Source: Dongia_A sp035695765 (GTDB lineage Bacteria; Pseudomonadota; Alphaproteobacteria; Dongiales; Dongiaceae). Taken from it: 64,000 nt of DNA. Within the stretch, counting starts at the first letter, position 1. The number at the start of each line of letters is the position of its first letter. The stretch is taken from positions 1 to 64,000 of the forward strand of contig DASRRI010000103.1 of the NCBI GenBank assembly GCA_035695765.1. The letters run 5' to 3'. Shown piece by piece: positions 17,772 to 27,708 of the stretch. A program made the translations under genes and the position numbers. The notes under the pieces are model-generated. The model was given only the letters and a program-made list of their open reading frames with translations, searched no databases and was not told the origin of the DNA.

Positions 17772-19067
17772 ATGTCGGGCACAGTCTTTCTGCGTGGGTC
17801 GATCCTGCATTTCCTGCGCGATCCGGGCGGCGAGGCGGATCCGGCGTCGTGGGAATATTGGGACGATGGCTGCCTCAAGATCATCGATGGCCGCGTCGGT
17901 GCGATCGGCCCGGCGGCGCAGATCCTGGCTTCGCGCACGCCGAAGGACGCGCTGCACGATCATCGCGGCAAGCTGATTGTGCCCGGCTTCATCGACACCC
18001 ACGTGCATTACGCACAGGTCGACGTCATCGCGTCCTACGGGCGGCAACTACTGGACTGGCTGAACGACTATACTTTCCCGGCCGAGCGCGCCTTCGCCGA
18101 TCCCGATCATGCGCGCCGCATCGCAAGCCTGTTCCTGGATACGCTGCTGCGCCACGGCACCACAACGGCGGCAGTCTATCCCACCGTCCACAAGCAATCG
18201 GTCGATGCGTTCTTCGAGGAAGCGCAATCACGCGAGCTGCGCATGGTCTGCGGCAAGATCCTGATGGATCGCAACAGCCCCGATTATCTGCGCGACGACG
18301 TCAAGGGTGCGGAGGCAGATTGCCGCGATCTCATTGCACGCTGGCATGGCAAGGAGCGGCTCGGCTATGCCCTGACGCCGCGCTTCGCGCCGACCTCCAG
18401 CCCGGAGCAGCTCGCGATGATCGGCCGGCTCTATGCCGAAATTCCGGGCGTGTGGATGCAGACGCATCTTGCGGAGAATGTCGACGAGATAAAGTGGGTG
18501 AAGGCGCTGTTCCCTGAAGCCCGCTCCTATCTCGACGTCTATGACCGGTTCGGCCTGCTCGGGCGGCGCTCGGTGTTCGCGCACTGCATCCATCTTGATG
18601 AAGCGGACCGCGCGCGCTTCGTGGCGAGCAACAGCGCCATGTCGTTCTGCCCGACTTCGAACCTCTTCATCGGTTCCGGCTTCTTCGATCTGGAAGCGGC
18701 GCGGCGCCTGGGCGTGCGCGTCGGGCTCGCCACCGATGTCGGCGGCGGCACCTCCTATTCGATGCTCCAAACCCTGGCCGAGGCCTACAAGGTGCTGATG
18801 ACCCACGGCCAGCGCCTCAATGCCTGGCGCGGCTTGTGGCTGGCGACGCTCGGCAGCGCGGAATGCCTTTCGCTCGACGACAAGGTCGGCAATTTCGCCA
18901 TCGGCAAGGAAGCCGATTGCGTGGTGCTGGACTTGGCAGCGACCCCCGTGCTCGACCGCCGCATGCAGGTCGCCAAGACTCTGGAGGAGCGGCTGTTCGC
19001 CCTGATGATGCTGGGCGATGATAGGGTGGTCTCGGCAACCTACGTCATGGGCGGTCCACGCATATAG
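17772..19067 (+). CDS. guaD: guanine deaminase
   Basis: 431 residues of the amidohydrolase superfamily. Zn-binding HVH is in PGFIDTHVHYAQVD (His77 and His79), and a conserved QTHLAENVDEI segment gives a further His. FAHCIHLDEAD and the TDVGGGTSYSML region complete the active site. This set is specific to guanine deaminase, which converts guanine to xanthine in purine salvage or nitrogen acquisition. It ends just before the XRE-DinB gene, with only 61 nt between, including a possible operator. Confidence 0.93.
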   Translation: MSGTVFLRGSILHFLRDPGGEADPASWEYWDDGCLKIIDGRVGAIGPAAQILASRTPKDALHDHRGKLIVPGFIDTHVHYAQVDVIASYGRQLLDWLNDYTFPAERAFADPDHARRIASLFLDTLLRHGTTTAAVYPTVHKQSVDAFFEEAQSRELRMVCGKILMDRNSPDYLRDDVKGAEADCRDLIARWHGKERLGYALTPRFAPTSSPEQLAMIGRLYAEIPGVWMQTHLAENVDEIKWVKALFPEARSYLDVYDRFGLLGRRSVFAHCIHLDEADRARFVASNSAMSFCPTSNLFIGSGFFDLEAARRLGVRVGLATDVGGGTSYSMLQTLAEAYKVLMTHGQRLNAWRGLWLATLGSAECLSLDDKVGNFAIGKEADCVVLDLAATPVLDRRMQVAKTLEERLFALMMLGDDRVVSATYVMGGPRI

Positions 19068-19086
19068 CTACTTTATTGTTGATCAT

Positions 19087-19101
19087 GTAGCGAATCGCTA
19101 C
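19087..19101. promoter_or_regulatory. candidate operator of the XRE-DinB gene
   Basis: GTAGCG and CGCTAC flank AAT, a perfect 15-bp dyad in the short gap between guaD and the XRE-DinB start. A related TAGCTAC lies at 19066-19072. HTH antitoxin-like proteins often repress their own promoter through such sites, so autoregulation is an inference. Confidence 0.5.
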
Positions 19102-19128
19102 TACTATCCGCCCGACAAGGAGCGGATC

Positions 19129-19956
19129 ATGCCGAAAACCCCAGACATAACCATCCTGCGGCACCCGGACGGCACGGCACAGCACGCCGTTCTGACCTGG
19201 GAGCAATACCAGCTTTTGCTGCATGCCGCGCAACGGCCCGGCGCGGCTCTCACCCCTCTGGCAATTCCGGAGGCTGTCCGGCAATCCGTCATTGGCGGGA
19301 CGCATCCCGTGCGCGTCTGGCGCGAGCATCGCGGCCTCAACCAGGGGCAGTTGGCCGCGATCGTCGGGATCAGCCGCGCCTATCTGGCGCAGATCGAAGG
19401 CGGTGAACGCACCGGCACCGTCGAGGTGACGGCGCGCATCGCGCGGGCGCTGGGGTGCAGCATCGAGGACCTGATTGCCTCGGGTGGCGAGGATTTCGGC
19501 GCCAAGGTCGCAACGCTCGGCGCCATGCCCGCCAAGCTGAAGGAGTTTGCGGCCCGGATCGGCGAACGTGCCTGGCGCTCGAAGCCGGCGAACGGCGGCT
19601 TTTCGCTGCTGGAGCACGTCTGCCATCTGCGTGACCTCGATGACGTCGGCTATCGCGTGCGGCTGGAGCGGATGCTCACGGAGCAATGCCCGTCCCTGCC
19701 GGACATCGACGGCGATGCGCTGGCCAGGGAGCGCGACTATCAGCGCCAGGACCTGGCCACCGCTGTTTCCGCCTTCGCCGCAACGCGCCTTAAGATTGTC
19801 GCGCGCCTTGCCAAGCTTTCGCCGGAGGAGCGCCAGCGCACCGGCCTGATGGCCGGCACCAACGAGATCACAATCGAGGGCCTAGCCGAAACCATGATGG
19901 CGCACGATTCCGAGCATCTGGATCAGCTCGATCAGCTCTGCGGCGAATTCGCGTGA
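19129..19956 (+). CDS. XRE-family HTH regulator fused to a DinB-like domain
   Basis: 276 residues from the ATG at 19129, preceded by AAGGAGCGG; the frame is open upstream but overlaps guaD. Residues 1-55 look like the toxin-contact arm of XRE antitoxins (DITILRHPDG, then AVLTWEQYQLLL). Residues about 62-125 form an HTH_3 domain (VWREHRGLNQGQLAAIVGIS, then A-Y-L-A-Q-I-E). Residues about 140-276 are DinB/DUF664-like, with the helix LLEHVCHLRDLDD and the terminal metal-ligand motif AHDSEHLDQLDQL. No toxin gene is adjacent. The combination suggests a DNA-binding protein with a metal-dependent DinB-fold effector. Function is not known. Confidence 0.82.
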   Translation: MPKTPDITILRHPDGTAQHAVLTWEQYQLLLHAAQRPGAALTPLAIPEAVRQSVIGGTHPVRVWREHRGLNQGQLAAIVGISRAYLAQIEGGERTGTVEVTARIARALGCSIEDLIASGGEDFGAKVATLGAMPAKLKEFAARIGERAWRSKPANGGFSLLEHVCHLRDLDDVGYRVRLERMLTEQCPSLPDIDGDALARERDYQRQDLATAVSAFAATRLKIVARLAKLSPEERQRTGLMAGTNEITIEGLAETMMAHDSEHLDQLDQLCGEFA

Positions 19957-20137
19957 TGCCGAGGAAACTTGGCCGTTTGATCAAGCTCTGCCTGCGACGC
20001 AAAATTCTTTCCTCACACGGCGGTTCGCACTGAAAAATCGCGTGTCGAGCGGCTCTTAACCGGTCTTTTGCCATGCAAGGGCCAAGATCGTCTGTATGAT
20101 CGCCGCCCTTGAGCATTTGAGCCGCCGGAGGACATGC

Positions 20138-21346
20138 GTGGCCGAGGAACTGTTCCGCCTAAGTGGATTGCCGCCCTATGTGTTCGCGGAAGTGAACGCC
20201 ATGAAGGCAGCCGCCCGCCGGCGCGGCGAGGATGTGATCGACCTGGGCATGGGCAATCCCGACGGCCCGCCCCCGCCCCATGTGGTGCAGAAGCTGGTCG
20301 AGACGCTGAACAATCCGCGGGTCCACGGCTATTCCACCTCGCGCGGAATTCCGGGCCTGCGCCGCGCCCTCGCCGGCTATTACCAGCGGCGCTTCGGCGT
20401 CGGGCTCGATCCCGAGAGCGAGATCGTGGTGACGCTCGGTTCCAAGGAGGGCCTCGCGAACCTCGCCCAGGCAATCGTCGCGCCGGGCGACGTGGTGGTG
20501 GCGCCGGACCCCTGCTACCCGATCCATGCCTTCGGGCAGATATTCGCCGGCGCGACCCTGCGATCCGTGCAGATCGGCCCAGGTCGAAGCGAGGGCATCG
20601 ATCTGTTCGCCGGCATCGAACGCGCGATGCGGCAGGAGCCGAAGCCGCACTGCGTGGTGGTGAACTTCCCCGCCAACCCGACCGCCCTCACCGTGGGGCT
20701 CGATTTCTACGAGCGGCTGGTCAGCCTGGCGCTGGAGCTCAACATCACCATTGTCAGCGACGTTGCCTATGCGGAGATCTATTTCGACGGCAACCCGCCG
20801 CCTTCGATCCTGCAGGTGCCGCGGGCCAAGGAGATCGCGATCGAGTTCTCTTCGCTGTCGAAGAGCTACAACATGGCGGGCTGGCGCATCGGCTTCGCAG
20901 CCGGCAATCCGCGCCTGATCGCGGCGCTGGCCAAGATCAAGTCCTATCTCGATTACGGCGCCTTCACCCCGATCCAGGTGGCGGCGACTACGGCGCTGAA
21001 CGGACCGCAGGAGTGCGTCGCTGAAATCCGCCAGCGCTACAAGGACCGGCGCGACGTCCTGATCGAAGGGCTGGCGCGCGCCGGCTGGCAGGTGCCGGTG
21101 CCCAATGCCTCGATGTTCGTGTGGGCGCCGCTGCCGCCGGATTTCGCATCGCTCGGCAGCCTCGAGCTTTGCAAGCATCTGCTGACCGAGGCGAAGGTGG
21201 CAGCCGCGCCCGGAATCGGGTTCGGCGCCGGCGGCGAAGGCTTCGTGCGCTTCGCCCTGATCGAGAACCGCCAGCGCCTGCGTCAGGCCGCACGCAACAT
21301 CGCGCAAGTCCTGCGCCGCAGCAATTCCGTCAGGCACGCAGGGTAA
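20138..21346 (+). CDS. class I/II PLP aminotransferase (AlaC / LL-DAP aminotransferase-like)
   Basis: 402 residues from the GTG at 20138, 5 nt after GGAGGA. Fold-type I motifs are DLGMGNPDGPPPPHVV near the N-terminus, GSKEGLANLA, NFPANPTAL, and the PLP-Lys segment FSSLSKSYNMAGWRIGFAAG. These match the AlaC/alanine-glutamate and LL-diaminopimelate aminotransferase group. Substrate is probably alanine or a similar amino acid; sequence alone does not separate alanine from methionine or diaminopimelate use. It is monocistronic here and ends 9 nt before a convergent histidine kinase. Confidence 0.88.
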   Translation: MAEELFRLSGLPPYVFAEVNAMKAAARRRGEDVIDLGMGNPDGPPPPHVVQKLVETLNNPRVHGYSTSRGIPGLRRALAGYYQRRFGVGLDPESEIVVTLGSKEGLANLAQAIVAPGDVVVAPDPCYPIHAFGQIFAGATLRSVQIGPGRSEGIDLFAGIERAMRQEPKPHCVVVNFPANPTALTVGLDFYERLVSLALELNITIVSDVAYAEIYFDGNPPPSILQVPRAKEIAIEFSSLSKSYNMAGWRIGFAAGNPRLIAALAKIKSYLDYGAFTPIQVAATTALNGPQECVAEIRQRYKDRRDVLIEGLARAGWQVPVPNASMFVWAPLPPDFASLGSLELCKHLLTEAKVAAAPGIGFGAGGEGFVRFALIENRQRLRQAARNIAQVLRRSNSVRHAG

Positions 21347-21355
21347 CGGAACTTT

Positions 21356-23329
<1,974 letters not shown>

Positions 23330-23550
23330 CCAGCCTTGCCGGCGGGGAACTACGTCCCCGCCCCCCAGGGGAGCGGATGCAAAATGCTAGCACAATTCCC
23401 CTCGGTACCCGAGCACGGGCGTTGCGTTTCCGCATCCGCCGGCAGCCACATCATAGGCCGGACGTCCTGGAAAGTGAGCCTAGCCAGATGGCCGATGGAC
23501 GGCGCACGTTTTGCGCGTGATAATCCTGCCCCATTCGGGGGGGCATCGAC

Positions 23551-24333
23551 ATGCGACCCTGCCAATCCAGAAGACAGCCGCCGGCGATCCGCCGCGCCCG
23601 ATCCGGGCGCTGGAGCGGCCGTATTTGGCGACGGCTGACCCTCATTGGCGGCATCGCTGTGATCTTCGGCCTGATGTCATGGCCGCCGGCCGCGGACCAA
23701 TCGCCGCCACGGCCCGCCACCATAGTCCTGTCGCGTTTGGTCAATGTTCCCGACCAATTCGTGGGCGGCGCGATCCTGAAAGCGGCGTATGCGGCGCTCA
23801 GCAGCGCCGGCGACGTCGATGGCGAGATCCAGCGCATCGGCAACCTCGCCAGCACATATCCGTCACTGATCCAGGTCTCGCCACCGATCAATTATATCGA
23901 GCCCGCGGTCTTCACGACCGGGCTCGCCTTCGCCGTGCAAGGATGGGATTCGATCAAGCCTTACAATATCGGAATCGTGCGCGGTGTCGGTTCGTCGGAA
24001 GCCGGCACGCGCGGCATGCCCAATGTCCAGCGCGCGACCAGCCTGGAAGATCTGGTCCGCATGCTCGACCGCGATCGCTTTGATCTGCTGGTGACGGATC
24101 TGTTCAGCGGACTAGTCGAGATCGAGAGGTTGCATCTCGAAACACGCATCAAGCCGCTGTCGCCGCCGCTGGAGCGGATCTACGTCTATCATTATCTGCA
24201 CGAACGACATCGCGACCTGGTGCCGAAGATCGAGGCCGTCCTGCGCGAGATGGAGGCGAGCGGCGAGCTGGCACAGCTACGCGCGAAATTGGTCATGCAG
24301 GTGCTCGCGAGGAGCGGCCAGCCGCGCGGTTAA
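23551..24333 (+). CDS. periplasmic solute-binding-like protein
   Basis: 260 residues with an Arg-rich N-terminus and one hydrophobic segment (about 27-43, LTLIGGIAVIFGLMSW), serving as a signal peptide or anchor. The remainder resembles family 3 periplasmic binding proteins. PATIVLSRLVNVPDQF begins the fold, and DRFDLLVTDLFSGLVEI is the usual 'controlled by D...D' strand of the second lobe. Its C-terminus is helical (LVPKIEAVLREMEASGELAQ). No transporter genes accompany it; the divergent sensor kinase is the only neighbour, so a ligand-sensing accessory role is inferred. The start could be any of several Met codons at the N-terminus. Confidence 0.72.
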   Translation: MRPCQSRRQPPAIRRARSGRWSGRIWRRLTLIGGIAVIFGLMSWPPAADQSPPRPATIVLSRLVNVPDQFVGGAILKAAYAALSSAGDVDGEIQRIGNLASTYPSLIQVSPPINYIEPAVFTTGLAFAVQGWDSIKPYNIGIVRGVGSSEAGTRGMPNVQRATSLEDLVRMLDRDRFDLLVTDLFSGLVEIERLHLETRIKPLSPPLERIYVYHYLHERHRDLVPKIEAVLREMEASGELAQLRAKLVMQVLARSGQPRG

Positions 24334-24423
24334 GGGCAACAACACCCGTCCCGCGCCAGCGCGTTCGCGGCGCGCGCGGCGACGTACTTGCCGCCGCCTT
24401 CGTTCAGCTCCGCCGGGAAGCGG

Positions 24424-24783
24424 TCAGCCCGCGGCGTGCGGCTGATGCCTCACTTCCCAGATCTCCCAGGCCGCCGATGCTGCCACCAGCAGGCCCAGCA
24501 CCACATGCACCCACATGGCATAGGTGGTAGCGGTGAAGCCCATGACCCAGGGCGATGCTGCGACCCAGAGGCCGGCAATCAGGTTCAGCCATTCCTCCCA
24601 TTCGCGGAACGCGCCGAGTGCGCCGACAGCGAGAACGCCAATGACGATCGCGCTGGCCCACGCATTGGCGGCAGGGTTCCGCTCCGCGCTGAAGCCAAGG
24701 ACCCAGGGAGAAATGAACAGCAGGACAGCGAGGCCGAGATTGGCCCAATCCTGCGCATGCTTGTTTTCCAGGAATTTTGCCAT
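24424..24783 (-). CDS. SPW repeat membrane protein
   Basis: 119 residues from the ATG at 24783, preceded by AGAGGAGG with ideal spacing. Four hydrophobic helices carry two SPW repeats, ISPWVLGFSAE and ASPWVMGFTAT. The family is small, integral to the inner membrane and of unknown function. It stands alone. Confidence 0.9.
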   Translation of the reverse strand: MAKFLENKHAQDWANLGLAVLLFISPWVLGFSAERNPAANAWASAIVIGVLAVGALGAFREWEEWLNLIAGLWVAASPWVMGFTATTYAMWVHVVLGLLVAASAAWEIWEVRHQPHAAG

Positions 24784-24917
24784 GACTGACCTCCTCTTGA
24801 AGATCAACCAAGTCTGGACGCCTCCACATCGATGTGTGGACTAGCGGGGGACTTAAGTATTGCCCGCCGCGATTCAAGTATGCAGAAGAGTGCGTTAAGG
24901 ATTGGACGGGCCATTTA

Positions 24918-25550
24918 TTAACGCTGCTCCGCCGCGATCCGGATCCCGAGTGCCACCAGCAGCGTCCCGGTCACCGCCTCGATCCAGCGCCGGATGGTGG
25001 GGCGGCGCAGCACCTCCCCCGCTTTGGCAATGACCAACGCATAGGCAGCCAGCCAGAGGAACGTCATCAGGCTGAAGACGAGGCCGAGGGTCATCAAGGC
25101 CGCAAACAGCCCTTCGCCCGGCGGCGCGAACTGCGGCAGCAAGCTCGCGAAGAATATTGCCATCTTGGGATTGCCGAGATCGCTCATGAGGCCTTGCAGA
25201 AAAGCGCGCCCCGGCCGCAGCCGTGCGGCGCCGGCCTCAATCAGCGTGTCGCGGCCATCGCCGCCGCGCCAGGCGCCGATCACGGCATGCAGGCCGAGAT
25301 AGATGAGGTAGGCGGCGCCGGCATATTTGACGGCCAGGAACAGGAACTCGGACGCAACCAGCAGCGCGACCACGCCGAAGCTGGTCGCCAGCGCCCACAC
25401 CGCCTGGCCGGTCGAGATGCCGAGCGCGGTGAGAATGCCGGCGAGGCGCCCATACAGCAGCGTGTTGCGGACGGTGACTGCCGTGTCCGGTCCCGGCGTG
25501 ACGATGACGATGGTGGAGACGCCGAGAAACGCCATGAAGGACGCGATCAT
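24918..25550 (-). CDS. LysE family amino-acid/metabolite exporter
   Basis: 210 residues with six predicted membrane helices. The LysE/RhtB signature near the N-terminus is STIVIVTPGPDTAVTVRNTL with the conserved PGPD. QGLMSDLGNPKMAIFFASLL follows in the middle, and a C-terminal helix completes the fold. Members export amino acids such as threonine, lysine or leucine, or related compounds. Substrate is not predictable here and no regulator is adjacent. Confidence 0.92.
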   Translation of the reverse strand: MIASFMAFLGVSTIVIVTPGPDTAVTVRNTLLYGRLAGILTALGISTGQAVWALATSFGVVALLVASEFLFLAVKYAGAAYLIYLGLHAVIGAWRGGDGRDTLIEAGAARLRPGRAFLQGLMSDLGNPKMAIFFASLLPQFAPPGEGLFAALMTLGLVFSLMTFLWLAAYALVIAKAGEVLRRPTIRRWIEAVTGTLLVALGIRIAAEQR

Positions 25551-25686
25551 TCTTCCGCTCCGTTTGTGCCGCCGCCAAGGCAGCGTCGCATGGCGAACCC
25601 GTCGCCATCAACCCGCGGCTCTCGACCGGCGGGGAGCCTTTGCCGCGGGACCGTGTTGTTGTGCGAGACCCTTGCTCGGGGAGGAT

Positions 25687-26778
25687 ATGCCGAACCGCAA
25701 CGAAGCCAAACAGGCCAAGCAGGAAAAAGAGCCGAGTCAGAATATCGGGCTGGGCGCGCACGGCGCCACGGACCTGCCGGATGTCCTCCTGAAAAGCTAC
25801 AACCTCGAGATCCGGGATGATGAGGGCTTCATCGGTGACCGCGCCAGCGGCCCGGCTTTTCGCGCGCTGCTGGACGAGGTGCGCGCGCAGGTCAGCGAAG
25901 TCACCAAGGATCCGCTCGGCAAGAAGCCGAGCAAGGAGATCTCGAAGAAGCAGCTCGACAAGATCCTCGCCAATGGTGACAGCGTCGCGGCCGGAATCAT
26001 ACATGGCGCCATCGAGGAATTCGCGCAGCAGCTGGCGGGCGTGGTGCGGCGCTATCTCAGGCTGAAGGCCTGGCGCGACACCGAGCGCATCGTGATCGGC
26101 GGCGGCATCCGCCAGAGCCGGATCGGAGAGCTGATCATCGGCCGCGCCTCCGTCATCCTGAAGACCGAGCGTGTCGAGGCCGATCTCAAGGCGATCCGCG
26201 CGCATCCGGACGAAGCGGGCCTGATCGGATGTGCGCATCTGGCGCCGAGCTGGCTCTATCACGGATTCGGCGGCTTGCTTGCGGTCGATATCGGCGGATC
26301 GAACATACGCTGCGGCATCGTCATGCTGAACCTCAAGCGCGCGCACAACCTGTCGCGCGCGGCGGTGAGCCATTTCGACATGTGGCGGCATTCGGAGGAG
26401 AAGCCAAGCCGCGAGGAAGCAGTCGACAGGCTCATCCAGATGCTGGAGCGCGCGATCGCCAAGAGCCGCAAGGATCGCATCAAGCTGGCGCCGCTGATCG
26501 CGATCGGCTGCCCCGGCGAGATCGAGGCCGACGGCTCCATCAATACCGGCGCGCAGAACCTGCCTGGCAATTGGGAAAGCGCGCGCTTCAATCTGCCTGC
26601 CCTGATCCGCGATCGGGTCCCGACGATCGGCAAGCATGAGACCGCGGTCGTGCTGCACAACGACGCGGTCGTCCAGGGCCTCAGCGAGGTGCCGTTCATG
26701 CGCGATGTCACGCACTGGGCCGTCCTGACCATCGGCACCGGACTCGGCAATGCCAGCTTCGAGAACAAGAAGACCTGA
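25687..26778 (+). CDS. ROK-family sugar-kinase-like protein with circularly permuted motif order
   Basis: 363 residues from the ATG at 25687 (GGAGGATATG; the frame is open upstream but overlaps other DNA). The ROK motifs are present but out of order. ERIVIGGGIRQSRIGELI (about 133-150) and DEAGLIGCAHLAP (about 175-187), normally the C-terminal elements, come first. LLAVDIGGSNIRCGIV (about 197-212), normally the N-terminal phosphate-binding strand, follows. GCPGEI, HNDAVVQGLSE and TIGTGLGNASF close the protein. The N-terminal DDEGFIGDRASGPAFR region would normally come after the GTGLGN motif. The usual CXCGXXGC zinc motif is absent. Kinase activity is plausible but unproven. Confidence 0.8.
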   Translation: MPNRNEAKQAKQEKEPSQNIGLGAHGATDLPDVLLKSYNLEIRDDEGFIGDRASGPAFRALLDEVRAQVSEVTKDPLGKKPSKEISKKQLDKILANGDSVAAGIIHGAIEEFAQQLAGVVRRYLRLKAWRDTERIVIGGGIRQSRIGELIIGRASVILKTERVEADLKAIRAHPDEAGLIGCAHLAPSWLYHGFGGLLAVDIGGSNIRCGIVMLNLKRAHNLSRAAVSHFDMWRHSEEKPSREEAVDRLIQMLERAIAKSRKDRIKLAPLIAIGCPGEIEADGSINTGAQNLPGNWESARFNLPALIRDRVPTIGKHETAVVLHNDAVVQGLSEVPFMRDVTHWAVLTIGTGLGNASFENKKT

Positions 26779-27123
26779 GACGGCTGCAGCGTCCAAATTT
26801 TGCTCACGGAAATTCTATCTATCGATACGCAGCCATTTCGGCCGAACCAGTCCGATCGACCGATTTGGCTTCCTTGACCGAATGAATTTCGGTGTAGGCC
26901 GGCGTCCAGGACGCCGGGCCGGAAGATTTCCGGATTTCACGATCGCTCAAATACGTGTTTAGCGTTGTCTGAAAACAATGTTTACGTAATCCGGCATATT
27001 TCTGCTTTAATTCTATCAATCAATAAGTTGCGCTGATTCGTGACAGGAATCATAGTACGAGCCAAACGCGTATTCCATAACACTGGATGAGAACGGGCAA
27101 CGCCGGGGGCCAGCCATACAGCC
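26779..27123. other. AT-richer gene-free stretch before the RTX remnant
   Basis: This 345-bp stretch is clearly less GC-rich than its neighbours. I see no gene, tRNA or clear terminator. A short minus-strand reading frame at 26819-27019 has no ribosome site or recognisable domain. The lower GC and the abrupt start of broken RTX sequence at about 27124 suggest a rearrangement boundary. Confidence 0.4.
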
Positions 27124-27708
27124 TAAATGCCGGCGAAGCGCTCGGCGATGTTTATACCTGCTCGAGGGGCTGGAAGGCAGCACGTTCGCCGACGCGCTGA
27201 TCGGAGACAGCGGCGCGAACGTGCTGAAGGGCGAGGCCGGCAACGACCAGCTCTTTGGCCTTGACGGCGCCGACGATCTGGAAGGCGGCGCCGGAGCGGA
27301 TAAGCTGGATGGCGGCGACAGCGTCGATGCCGCGACCTATATCTACGCCAAAGCCGGCGTGACCGTTTATCTGGATGCGGCAACGCCGCCAAGAACACCG
27401 GCGATGCCAAAGGCGACACCTTCGTCAGCATCGAGAACCTGTGGGGCTCCAATTTCAACGACAAGCTCTACGGCGACGGCCAGGCCAACTCGCTGTTCGG
27501 GCTGCTGGGCAATGACATCCTGGACGGCGGCGGCGGCAACGACTTCCTGTTCGACACCGAAGGCAACAACCAGCTGTTCGGCGGGGCGGGCAAGGATACG
27601 CTGATCGGCGGTGTCAACAACGATATCCTCGATGGCGGCACCGAGAACGACATCCTCGATGGCGGCAGCGGCGCCGATGTCCTGATCGGCGGAGCCGGCG
27701 AGGACCAG
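27124..27708 (+). pseudogene. frameshifted 5' portion of an RTX calcium-binding exoprotein gene
   Basis: RTX-type sequence begins without a start codon. LNAGEALGDVYT is readable in one frame to 27158, and EGLEGSTFADALIGDSGAN in a second from about 27164. A third frame takes over at about 27382 (NAAKNTGDAKGDTFVSIENL) and runs into the intact frame downstream. Each switch is explained by loss of one nucleotide: about 27160 (five bases where six are expected) and about 27381 (GCAAC where GCNAAC is expected). Calcium-binding GGxGxD nonapeptides are present throughout. Either the gene is decayed at its 5' end or the sequence carries two single-base errors. Confidence 0.7.

Noticed and set aside
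26819..27019. 66-codon minus-strand frame in the AT-richer gap
   Set aside because: No ribosome site, no domain, and no partner; length is compatible with chance.
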